Below are positions 1 through 7,504 of a stretch of DNA of 27,173 bases, piece by piece (the first letter of the stretch is position 1; every line of letters starts with the position of its first letter). This stretch comes from Rubrobacter sp. Its GTDB lineage: Bacteria; Actinomycetota; Rubrobacteria; Rubrobacterales; Rubrobacteraceae. Location: positions 1-27,173 of the forward strand of contig JADDPM010000008.1 in assembly GCA_016781885.1 (NCBI GenBank), written 5' to 3'. The position numbers and the translations under genes were made by a program. The notes under the pieces are model-generated. The model was not told the DNA's origin, did no database searches, and saw nothing but the letters and a program-made list of their open reading frames with translations.

Positions 1-253
1 AGACCTCCACCCGCCCACTCGCCAGTCGGCAGTTCTTCGGGTTGGTCCCGCCGGTGGCGACTGGCGTATCCAGCACGTCTGCCGTGGCAGGTACTGAATC
101 GTCGGCTGGATTCTGGTCGGCAGACCAATCAGTCGAGGTCGTTTGCAGGTAGCTAGGCTCCCCTGACGGCTGGTCTATACAGCCATGAACATGCCTGGAT
201 CGAGTTTTCAACAGGCTGACCTCTTCTCGGAAACTCGGAGCACCAGAGAGCAT
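1..253 (-). CDS. Possible partial ORF running off the left edge
   Basis: An ATG at 253-251 on the minus strand opens 84 codons without a stop and runs out of the window at position 1. The product would be polar and rich in Thr, Ala, Asp and Pro (for example DTPVATGGTNPKN near residue 62). I do not recognise a family. No ribosome binding site is visible before the ATG, and third-position GC is lower in the first third than in neighbouring real genes. It could be the N-terminal part of a secreted or phage-like protein, or chance open frame in high-GC DNA. Confidence 0.2.
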   Translation of the reverse strand, partial: MLSGAPSFREEVSLLKTRSRHVHGCIDQPSGEPSYLQTTSTDWSADQNPADDSVPATADVLDTPVATGGTNPKNCRLASGRVEV

Positions 254-521
254 AGAAGAGAACCGGGGCTATAATGCTCCGACCCTCCGGCCTCCGAAGA
301 GACCAATCTAGCCTTAAGGCCCGCGGCCAGCTAGCTTACGACAGAGTGCCGAGTAGTATCTATCACCGTCCTATTACGCCTTGATCACGAAGCGGAACAC
401 CTTCTTAGCAGCACCAAGGCCTTACATCCAGAGTTAGAGCTTCCTGTTGTGCTTCTCCGGGATCTTCCGGCCCCAATCGCGGGGGTCGTCGCGAGACCGC
501 TCCAGATACCGCGCTTCTAGC
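254..521. other. Intergenic stretch, no supported gene
   Basis: I see no RNA gene, repeat family or convincing start in this stretch. The minus strand is open in one frame at 434-532, overlapping the end of the universal stress gene, but it has no start codon. It may be a decayed tail of an older gene or chance. Confidence 0.4.
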
Positions 522-983
522 CTAGTGGCGCACTACCATGACGGGGCAGTGAGCATGGCGGACTACGGAGTCCGAGACGCTACCCATGAGCGCCCTTCTC
601 AACCCGCCGAGACCTCTGCTGCCCATCACGATCAGGCCGGCCCCGATCTCATCGGCCAGATGCACGATCGCCTGGTCTCGCCTCTCCCCCGTCATGAGGT
701 GGGCCTCCGCGACCTTGCCCCCGGCCTCCTCGACCTTCCGCACCTGCTCGTCGAGTATCTCCTGAGCGTCGTTCTTGACCGCTGTCATCGCCTCTTCGTA
801 GCTCTCGTAGCGGAAGCCGCTCTCGTGCGCCGCGTAGACCGGATCGGGGCTGCCAGGCGCGGCGGTAACGACGTGCAGCTCCGAGTTGGTGCAACCGGCT
901 ATGTCTACCGCCGTCGAAAGCGCCAGGTCCGCGTCCTTAGAGCCGTCGGTCGCCAACAGGATCTTCGCCGGAAAGATGCTCAT
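522..983 (-). CDS. Universal stress protein, UspA family
   Basis: A 153-residue single-domain Usp protein, the usual length for the family. The N-terminus (KILLATDGSKDAD, residues 7-19) is the first strand and ATP-contact loop. Residues 121-135 (GSRG, nine residues, then GS) match the G-2x-G-9x-G(S/T) nucleotide-binding motif of the ATP-binding subgroup, and the last strand ends CPVMVVRH. The ATG is preceded by GGAGG at good spacing. Such proteins are cytosolic dimers that help cells survive starvation, oxidative or radiation stress. It is a single gene, divergent from the glycosyltransferase at 1211. Family assignment is firm; the specific stress is not knowable from sequence. Confidence 0.95.
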   Translation of the reverse strand: MSIFPAKILLATDGSKDADLALSTAVDIAGCTNSELHVVTAAPGSPDPVYAAHESGFRYESYEEAMTAVKNDAQEILDEQVRKVEEAGGKVAEAHLMTGERRDQAIVHLADEIGAGLIVMGSRGLGGLRRALMGSVSDSVVRHAHCPVMVVRH

Positions 984-1166
984 ACCGAACCTCCATTCTT
1001 GCCGGGCCTTACGCCTCTATTGTATCAAACGTTCCGGTAGGCGGTAAGAGAAACGCCAGGGCGCCGAGAAGCTGCGGGAGAGGGAGCACGAAGACCTCTG
1101 GACAAGCCCGGTCCTCCTCCAAAAGCTTCCATCGAGTATATTCCGGGTGACAACGTTGACTCTCGC

Positions 1167-1173
1167 AGGAGGT
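1167..1173 (+). promoter_or_regulatory. Strong Shine-Dalgarno upstream of the glycosyltransferase
   Basis: AGGAGGT lies here. Seven bases later the glycosyltransferase frame has ATC at 1181, just after its in-frame TAG at 1178-1180. The first conventional start in frame is TTG at 1211, which has no Shine-Dalgarno sequence. Either translation starts at the rare ATC codon, adding 10 residues, or the site has lost a normal start. Confidence 0.4.
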
Positions 1174-1210
1174 CGGGTAGATCTCACGCTTCGCTTTTTC
1201 GCGCTTCGTT

Positions 1211-2392
1211 TTGAGCTTGCCGGTGGCGCTGGTGGTCTTCCTAACGAGCGTCGTCAAGCTCGCGGAGGCGCTCCTCGCCTGGCGGTTGGTCCGGCCCCTT
1301 ACCGCGGATAAGGACACGGACGCTCTGCCGGAACTGCCTACGCTTTCGGTCGTAATCCCCGCGCGCAATGAGGAGCGGCGGCTGGAGGAGGCTCTGCGGA
1401 CGGTGCTCGGGCAAGAATATCCAGGGGTCCTCGAGGTGGTTCTGGTGGACGACCGTTCCGGAGACGGTACGGGCGGTATCATGGAGCGCCTCGCGGCCGG
1501 AAACGACCGTGCGGTCGTGGTCCGGGTCGGGGAGTTTCCGGAGGGCTGGCTCGGCAAAAACCACGCGATCCACGTCGGGACGCGGAGGGCGCGGGGGGAG
1601 TGGCTTCTCTTCACAGACGCGGACGTGCGGTTCGTGCCCGACGCTTTCCGCAGAGCCGTCTCCCACGCCGAGGCACGTGCTCTCGACCACCTGACGATTA
1701 GGCCAGGACTGGTGCTCCCGGGTTACTGGCTGGAGAGATTCGTGGCCTTCTTCTACGCCGCCTTCCTCGTCCACCGGGGTTACTACAAGGCGAACCTTCC
1801 CTCATCCCGGACAGGCGTCGGCATCGGGGCGTTCAACCTGATCCGGCGCCACGCATATGAGAAGGTCGGCGGATACGAAGCCTTCCCAAACCGCCCGGAC
1901 GACGACCTGACCCTCGGGGACCGGGTAAAAGGCGCGGGCCTGCGCCAGGAGCTGGCGCTAGGACACGGCCTGCTTGAAGTCGAGTGGTACTCGTCCCTCG
2001 CGGATCTCCTCCAGGGCGTCGAGAAGAACGCCTTCGCCGCGCTCGGCTACAGCGTCCCGAAGACGGCCGGGTACGTGCTCGCTCTCCCCCTGCTCATGGC
2101 GGGTCCGTTTATTGCGGTTCCCTTCTCTTCAGGCGCCGCCAGGGTCTTCCACCTGGGCGCGGCGGCCGCCCAGGTCGCTACCTTCGCGGTCTGCAACCGC
2201 TTTCTCGGGCGCCGGGTCTTCTCCCTGGCGCTCGCCTATCCCGTCTGCGCCCTCCTGTTTCCCTACGTGCTGGCCCGCTCCGCCCTGCTCGCCCTCGTGC
2301 GAGGCGGCGTCTACTGGCGTGGCACGTTCTACCCACTCTCCCTGCTCGAACGCGGGCAAGAACAAGAAGATCAAGCGAAAATAGACGGTTAA
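1211..2392 (+). CDS. Membrane-associated family 2 glycosyltransferase (CruC/HpnB-like)
   Basis: About 393 residues. A short N-terminal hydrophobic segment (residues 3-25) precedes a GT-A catalytic domain: SVVIPARNEE at 46-55, the nucleotide-sugar motif VLVDDRS at 77-83, GWLGKN at 112-117, the metal-binding TDAD at 135-138, and an acceptor-side acidic motif PDDDLTLGDRVK at 229-240. Three hydrophobic segments follow at roughly 285-365. This layout is typical of membrane glycosyltransferases acting on lipids such as carotenoids or hopanoids; which lipid is not determinable here. The start is uncertain: TTG 1211 has no ribosome binding site, while a strong one at 1167-1173 points to an upstream start at ATC 1181. 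The unknown gene at 2414 follows after 21 bases and is probably cotranscribed. Confidence 0.85.
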   Translation: MSLPVALVVFLTSVVKLAEALLAWRLVRPLTADKDTDALPELPTLSVVIPARNEERRLEEALRTVLGQEYPGVLEVVLVDDRSGDGTGGIMERLAAGNDRAVVVRVGEFPEGWLGKNHAIHVGTRRARGEWLLFTDADVRFVPDAFRRAVSHAEARALDHLTIRPGLVLPGYWLERFVAFFYAAFLVHRGYYKANLPSSRTGVGIGAFNLIRRHAYEKVGGYEAFPNRPDDDLTLGDRVKGAGLRQELALGHGLLEVEWYSSLADLLQGVEKNAFAALGYSVPKTAGYVLALPLLMAGPFIAVPFSSGAARVFHLGAAAAQVATFAVCNRFLGRRVFSLALAYPVCALLFPYVLARSALLALVRGGVYWRGTFYPLSLLERGQEQEDQAKIDG

Positions 2393-2413
2393 TAGAGTAG
2401 AAGAGGTGACTCA

Positions 2414-2854
2414 ATGCGGCATGCAGTGGGCAGCGGCTTGAAGGACTACGGGGAACGGTGGGAGCGGGCGGGCGTCCTCGACGAGGCGCAGGGAGGCCTG
2501 TCCAGCGTCGTGGCAAATCTTCAGGGCGACTGGAACGTTGAGCGCCTGAGTGGTCCGTTGCCGATGCCCTTCGTGTGGAAGCGCGTAAGGAACGGCCGGG
2601 GAGAGACCTATGTCCTGCCCGCGCCGTCACGGCTGCGCGGCCTACCTCTCGGGCCGAGGTTCCCCTTCCGGCTGGAGCAACGTGAAGGGCACGTCGCCCT
2701 GATCTACCGGGGACCACTCTCGTTCCTGGTGGACGAGCTTCGCCTCGAAGCGGACGGTTGCTGGCTCGGACGAGCGAACGCAGCGGGCATCCGGTACGCC
2801 TGGTTCAGGCTAACCCCGATCTGGACCCCCGAACGTCCCGGGCGATCTTCGTAA
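2414..2854 (+). CDS. Conserved-looking hypothetical protein
   Basis: A 146-residue protein with no signal peptide or membrane segment. AGAGGTG sits six bases before the ATG, and codon use matches the neighbours. I do not recognise a named domain. The second half alternates hydrophobic strands with Gly/Pro turns (FPFRLEQREGHVALIYRG, then WLGRANAAGIRYAWFRL), which suggests a small beta-barrel or lipocalin-like fold. It follows the glycosyltransferase by 21 bases on the same strand, so it may share its transcript and act on the same lipid product. That link is only positional. Confidence 0.7.
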   Translation: MRHAVGSGLKDYGERWERAGVLDEAQGGLSSVVANLQGDWNVERLSGPLPMPFVWKRVRNGRGETYVLPAPSRLRGLPLGPRFPFRLEQREGHVALIYRGPLSFLVDELRLEADGCWLGRANAAGIRYAWFRLTPIWTPERPGRSS

Positions 2855-3291
2855 CCTCCCTAGCCGACGATCTCCTTCTGGCAAACGAGCACCTCGCAGA
2901 CCTTGCCCGGCGCAGCGCCTAACTTCATATAGCAGAGACTGCTCGCCTCGACGCCCATACAGGATCTGGTTCGGCCCCGGCGCCGGGACACCCTGAACCT
3001 CTCGCCTCTCCTCACCCCCGGCGCGACCGCTGCCCTCGTTCCCTTCTCTCGGTCAACCCGACAGGCCCGTCACTATATGTCCTTGCTATCACCTGGCGAC
3101 CCTAAGAGAGACTAATTTGCAGCACCCTGAGGTACGTGTGATACTTGAAGTAGCTCTTTGTTACAAATAGCCTAGCTTGTAACTATTTCCGGTAGCAAGC
3201 GGACCGGCAGCTGTTACGAGGTATGTAGTAGAGCAATACCAGGGCGGGTGGCGGTAGGCGGGGCGCCGGTTTTCGGAGAGGAGTTGTAGGG
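2855..3291. other. Intergenic region before the MFS transporter
   Basis: Roughly 440 bases without a firm gene. It contains an inverted repeat at 3160-3183 and a tiny minus-strand ORF at 2860-2958 (32 codons, ATG, three cysteines) with no good ribosome binding site. The part from about 3070 to 3240 is noticeably AT-richer and probably holds the promoter of the transporter. Confidence 0.5.
3160..3183. promoter_or_regulatory. Operator-like inverted repeat upstream of the transporter
   Basis: Perfect 7-base arms GTTACAA and TTGTAAC (3160-3166 and 3177-3183) are separated by 10 bases, with centres one and a half helical turns apart, in AT-rich DNA about 110 bases before the transporter start. 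This suits a dimeric repressor such as a GntR or NrtR-like regulator. It has no T-run, so a terminator is unlikely. Confidence 0.45.
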
Positions 3292-4689
3292 ATGAGGGAG
3301 GCTTCTGGTAGGGGGCTGGGGGAGAGGTTGGACGCGCAGCCGGTTGGGCGGGGGCACCGGAAGGTTACGGTGCTCTCGGGGTTGGGTTGGATGTTCGACG
3401 CGATGGACATTGGGTTGTTGTCGTTCGTGATGGTGGCGTTAGCGCAGGAGTGGGGGCTCTCGCAGGGGCAGGTGGGGACGGCGATCAGCGTAGGGCTCTT
3501 CGGGATGTTCGTCGGGGCGGCTGCTTCGGGGATACTGGCGGACCGTTATGGGAGGAAGGCGATTCTTCTCCTTACGATGCTCGTGTACTCGGTAGCTACG
3601 GGCCTTACGGCGCTCGTGTGGGGATACGGGGCGCTGCTCGTGTTGCGGTTCGTGACGGGGCTGGGGCTCGGAGGAGAGCTTCCGGTGGCGAGCACGCTCG
3701 TCGCCGAGGTCGCGCCCGCGAAGTCCAGGGGGCGAATGCTCGTGCTGCTAGAGAGCTTCTGGGCGTATGGTTGGATCCTGGCCGCGGCAATAGGCTACCT
3801 CGTCATCCCCGAGTACGGATGGCGCGTGGCGTTCGTCATCGGCGCGCTCCCCGCCCTCTACGTACTCGTCCTTCGCCGCCACCTCCCCGAATCTCCCCGC
3901 TACCTGCTGCGTAATGGCCGCAACGTCGAGGCCCGCGAGGCCGCCGAGAGGCTAGGGGTCAGGACCGACGATATCGAGGATACCAGGACCGATGCTGTCG
4001 GCGTACGGTCCGGTGGCCTGGGGCTTCGCGAGTTGTGGGGGGAGGGGTATGCGCGGCGTACGGCGATGCTGTGGGTGTTGTGGTTCGGGATGGTCTTCTC
4101 ATATTACGGTATCTTCACCTGGCTGCCGCAGATACTCGCCACATCGGCAGGGTACGGTCTCGTCAAGTCCTTCCAGTTCGTGCTCCTGATAACGCTCGCC
4201 CAGATCCCCGGTTACTTCTCCGCCGCTTATCTGGTCGAGAAGTGGGGCCGCAAGCCCACCCTCGTCATCTACCTCCTCGGTTCAGCCGTAGGGGCCCTCG
4301 CTTTCGGGTTGCGAGGGCTCGGGGCGGAGGCGTCGGGGGCGGAGCTGATAATTTGGGGATCTCTGGTCTCTTTCTTCAACCTCGGGGCCTGGGGGGTGCT
4401 GTACGGCTACACCCCGGAACTCTACCCGACGGGTGTGCGTGGTTCCGGCGCGGGCTGGGCCGCGGGGGTCGGTCGCATCGGGGGCATCGTGGGTCCCTAC
4501 CTCGTCGGTGTGATGCTCGGGGCGCAGGGCTTCGGCGCGTCGTCCGTCTTCGTGATGTTCGCCGCCGTGCTGCTCGTCATCGCGCTCGACGTGTTGTTCC
4601 TCGGCGAAGAGACCAAAGGCAGGGCGCTCGAGGAGATCTCCGAATCACCGGACCGGCTGCCCGTGAGCGCAACACCCACGAGCAACTGA
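3292..4689 (+). CDS. MFS transporter, NiaP-like (possible niacin or aromatic acid permease)
   Basis: A 465-residue major facilitator protein with about 12 membrane helices in two halves. The first helix contains WMFDAMDIGLLSFV (residues 33-46), with charged residues typical of the NiaP/aromatic-acid:H+ symporter branch. The conserved cytoplasmic loop motif appears as GILADRYGRKA at 80-90, with its second-half counterpart YLVEKWGRKP. GLGLGGELPVAS and LPESPRYLL are also typical of this branch. The ATG is preceded by AGGAG. It stands alone, with a palindromic operator candidate at 3160-3183. NiaP family members import nicotinate, but substrate cannot be fixed from sequence; other carboxylates are possible. 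Confidence 0.88.
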   Translation: MREASGRGLGERLDAQPVGRGHRKVTVLSGLGWMFDAMDIGLLSFVMVALAQEWGLSQGQVGTAISVGLFGMFVGAAASGILADRYGRKAILLLTMLVYSVATGLTALVWGYGALLVLRFVTGLGLGGELPVASTLVAEVAPAKSRGRMLVLLESFWAYGWILAAAIGYLVIPEYGWRVAFVIGALPALYVLVLRRHLPESPRYLLRNGRNVEAREAAERLGVRTDDIEDTRTDAVGVRSGGLGLRELWGEGYARRTAMLWVLWFGMVFSYYGIFTWLPQILATSAGYGLVKSFQFVLLITLAQIPGYFSAAYLVEKWGRKPTLVIYLLGSAVGALAFGLRGLGAEASGAELIIWGSLVSFFNLGAWGVLYGYTPELYPTGVRGSGAGWAAGVGRIGGIVGPYLVGVMLGAQGFGASSVFVMFAAVLLVIALDVLFLGEETKGRALEEISESPDRLPVSATPTSN

Positions 4690-4691
4690 GG

Positions 4692-5162
4692 CTAGATCCA
4701 GCGCCGCACCCGCGTCTTGTAGCTCAGATACTCCTCGCCGAACCTGCGCTCCAGATAGCGCTCCTCGCGTTCGATCACGCCGCGACGGATCACGAACAGC
4801 GCCGCTGGTAGAAGAAGTATAGGCCAGAGCGCGTTAGCGAGGCTGGATATGCCAGCATAGATCAAAGCCATCGAGAGATATCCGGGGTTGCGGGTGTAAC
4901 GGAATGGCCCGCTAGTCACCAGGCTCGACACTGGCTCCCTGGGATCCACCGGCGTACCGGCGTGTCGCAGGGCCCGGAAGAACCAGCCCGCGAGCGAGAA
5001 CCCTCCGCCGAGGAGCGACCAGCCGAGGATACGCGCCATCCCGCGTGGCAAGAAGGGGACCGGCAGCCTCCTGTTCAATAGCAAGCCCAAGGCTAGAGGA
5101 ACGACGTAGATCAGAGGCGGCGGTGCTATGACCCCCGCGTTGTCTCGCTCGTCGCTGGCCAC
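4692..5162 (-). CDS. Isoprenylcysteine carboxyl methyltransferase-like membrane protein
   Basis: A 156-residue protein with about four membrane segments. The C-terminal half carries the family signature: GPFRYTRNPGYLSM (an RNP-Y motif), then EERYLERRFGEEYLSYKTRVRRWI at the end, the S-adenosylmethionine-binding part of the ICMT/PEMT fold. Bacterial members probably methylate lipids, quinone precursors or small molecules; substrate is unknown. I chose GTG at 5162 because AAAGGAG lies just before it; a TTG nine codons upstream lacks a ribosome binding site. It converges with the MFS gene, with only two bases between the stop codons. Confidence 0.85.
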   Translation of the reverse strand: MASDERDNAGVIAPPPLIYVVPLALGLLLNRRLPVPFLPRGMARILGWSLLGGGFSLAGWFFRALRHAGTPVDPREPVSSLVTSGPFRYTRNPGYLSMALIYAGISSLANALWPILLLPAALFVIRRGVIEREERYLERRFGEEYLSYKTRVRRWI

Positions 5163-5200
5163 GCCCTCTCCTTTCCACGACAGAAGCAACTAGCCGCATT

Positions 5201-6629
5201 CTATCGCGGCGGCCCGCTCAGGAGCGTATGTTTTCGGCCGGTATCTGAGCCGTCCCCGCCGGAGGTGATCGCGATGCCGACGAACTCCACGCCGATCGGC
5301 GAGGAGTCGGGGGCGTCGAAGTCACGCAGGATCTCGTTTGCCCAGTTGGCGCGGACGTTGCCCGTGAGGACGACGGGGTTCTTCACCTCCCTTCGGCGAT
5401 GGACTCGACGATCCGGTCGCGCGAGCCAGAGTAGCCGTCCCAGGTGTCCATGTCGAACCGCTGACCTCGTCTGTCCCGGTAGCCGCGCCTGGCGAAAAGA
5501 GCTACTGGGAGAGCACGTTCTACCTCACCCCCGAGTCCGTCGAGTAGCCAAGGCTCCTGGCAGTCGCCCGGGAGGGTGCGCTCCGAGTCCGCCGACTCCA
5601 GGCTCAACGGTTTGTGTCAGTCGCCGTTTGCCTGATCGTCACGGTACTGGCGGATGTCCAGGGCGTTGAGCTCCACAAGATCACCGTAGGTGAGGCGCCT
5701 GTACAGGAGCATGTCCGGACCATTAGGCATGGAGGCGCGTCTCAGGGGCATGTGCTCGTAGTAGGCCTGATAAGCAGCCGCCGGGCAAAGATCCCGGGCG
5801 GCCGCTCTCGGGGATCTCGCCAGCGTAGTCGTTCCGGGCCTCGTGGTCGTCACCTGCGACGACCCAGGGAAAGGTCGCGAGCCGCCTGCAAATCCTCGTC
5901 CGTTCGGTAGAGGGCGTAACGGCTACGGTACTCGAACAGCGTGAAGACCTGATGGCTGTTGTGGATGCGGGAGTTGTCGCCCGGTGCATCGAACTCACCG
6001 GGTCCATACTCGTATATGTAGTCACCAAGATGCACCACGAGATCCAGGTCCTCCTCGCTCATCCTGCGGTACGCGGTGAATTAGCCGTGCTTGTACTACT
6101 GGCAGGAGGCGAAGGCGAAGCCCATCTCGGAGGCGGAGGCCCCGGCGTCCGGGGCCGACTTCGTCCGCCCGCCGGGACTTATCTCCGGGCCGGCCTCGAA
6201 GCGGTAGAAGTACTCCCTGCCCGGCTCCAGGCCCTCGACCTCGACGTTTACTGAGTGGGCCAGCTTGGTCCGCGCGTACTCGGTGCACGTCTGGACGACT
6301 TTCTTGAAGCCCTCGTCCTCCGCAACCTGCCACCGCACCGGGACCTTCTCGTCGGGCATCCCGCCACCGTTTAGAGGGTCCGGCGCGATACGTGTCTACA
6401 GGACCACCCCGTCCGACAAAGGGTCTCCCGAGGCGACCCAGAGGCCAAAAGGGTAGTCGGCGAACCGGGGCCGCTCCACGGTTCCCAACGCGTAAGGACT
6501 CGCGCCAACGAGAAGCGCGGCTGCGCTCAAACCGCCCATCTTCACGAACGTCCGGCTGTACATATACTCCAGGGAGGAATACAGTGGCTCCAGACGACGC
6601 CTCTCCTGGTTGCCACGCATGCTCACCAC
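5201..6629 (-). pseudogene. phoD: Decayed PhoD-type alkaline phosphatase/phosphodiesterase
   Basis: Fragments spread over all three minus-strand frames assemble into a PhoD protein that would have been exported and would have cleaved phosphate esters. In order: a degenerate signal (SRTFVKMGG), FADYPFGLWVASGDPLSDG, an N-terminal Fn3-like part, FASCQ, the metal site HLGDYIYEYG, DDHEARNDYAGEIPE, AAYQAYYEHMPLRR, DTWDGYSGSRDRI, and NPVVLTGNVRANWA. It carries in-frame stops at 6396-6398 (where a Trp is expected), 6096-6098, 6081-6083 and 5617-5619. Frame changes occur near 5870, 5800 and 5390. The C-terminal ~100 residues are missing, and the metal ligands of the usual TGDVHANWA motif are replaced (D to N, H to R). 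The start still has a good ribosome binding site (ATG 6620). This is a genuine pseudogene, not one sequencing slip. Confidence 0.93.
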
Positions 6630-6800
6630 CTCTCCTCTGCGCCTCGCGCCGCTCGCGAACCTGACGTCGTCAAGGTAACAGCAGGCATGAAAAGCTGTGT
6701 TCTATCGGAGTAAAACCCTATAAACTTTGCGTTCTCTCGTTTTTCACCCCCGGTACGGAGAGCGTGAAGCCTGCCGCTTCCCCGGTCGGATCGGACCGCT

Positions 6801-7313
6801 TCAGGCCCTCTTCATGAGTGCTTTGTAGGTCTGGTGGAGGTGGTCGGAGAGGGTGACGATGGCGAAGATGCTGGCTATCAGGCGGGTGACGCGCGGGGCG
6901 AGCACCAGCCCGTAGGTGAAGAAGGAGGCGACCCACTGGCCGACGCAGAACTGGCAGGTCAAAAGCTCGCCCAGAGACTTCCTGAGGCCCCTGCCCCGGG
7001 GCTGCTCGTCGACCATCTTGGGGCTCTGTTTCTCCTGGCGCTCGGTGAACGGGGCGCGCAGAGGGCTCGTGACGGCGTCGTTGGCGACGAGCAGGCTCAA
7101 CTTGTGTGTCGCGATTCCGAGCAGCGCGATGTCCTTCGCATCCACCCGCTCCGGGAGGGTCCGTCCCGTGCCTTTGACGGCCAGGAGGAAGACAGCGAGG
7201 ATCAGGTTAAAGACCCCGGCTAACGCCGCGTAAGAGGGAAGCTCCTCATCCGGGGCTCCGTAGCCATCGAAGACATCCTGTGTTGCCTTGTTGTCCTGTA
7301 CATGCTCGCTCAA
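6801..7313 (-). CDS. DUF1360 family membrane protein
   Basis: A 170-residue protein with DUF1360 features: a hydrophobic segment YAALAGVFNLILAVFLLAV, then IALLGIATHKLSLLVANDAVTSPLRAPFT, and GELLTCQFCVGQWVASFFTYGLVLAPRVTRLIASIFA, where two cysteines flank the CQFC turn. Family function is unknown; it is a small actinobacterial and firmicute membrane protein, often linked to sporulation or the envelope. I start it at TTG 7313, which is preceded by AGGAG. The open frame extends to 7481, but that extension does not resemble the family. It is divergent from lysC, with a 190-base shared upstream region. Confidence 0.85.
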   Translation of the reverse strand: MSEHVQDNKATQDVFDGYGAPDEELPSYAALAGVFNLILAVFLLAVKGTGRTLPERVDAKDIALLGIATHKLSLLVANDAVTSPLRAPFTERQEKQSPKMVDEQPRGRGLRKSLGELLTCQFCVGQWVASFFTYGLVLAPRVTRLIASIFAIVTLSDHLHQTYKALMKRA

Positions 7314-7504
7314 AACGTGACTCTCCTGACCTACCACAATGTATTGTCTCTTCAGGGCGATTATACCGGGAGGCCCAGGGCGCGAAACTCGCGGACCAGA
7401 AGCGGATCGAAAAGCACCAAGACGGCTCATCATTTGCCGCCGACTAACAAGACGACCCCGGATGGCTATAGAATACCCCAAAGAGCGAACGGGAGCGTAG
7501 ATCT

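Noticed and set aside
20..66. Eight-base inverted repeat (CGCCAGTC / GACTGGCG)
   Set aside because: Short, 31 bases apart, no neighbouring gene start; expected by chance in high-GC DNA.
434..532. Minus-strand open frame ending RDWGRKIPEKHNRKL
   Set aside because: It has no start codon, overlaps the end of the universal stress gene, and I recognise no family; kept only as intergenic.
1009..1614. Minus-strand 201-residue ORF
   Set aside because: Antisense to the glycosyltransferase; Arg/Ser-rich low-complexity translation typical of a shadow frame in high-GC DNA.
7314..7504. Lysine riboswitch or attenuator before lysC
   Set aside because: The interval is about 190 bases and I cannot find the conserved lysine-riboswitch core or a terminator hairpin with T-run.
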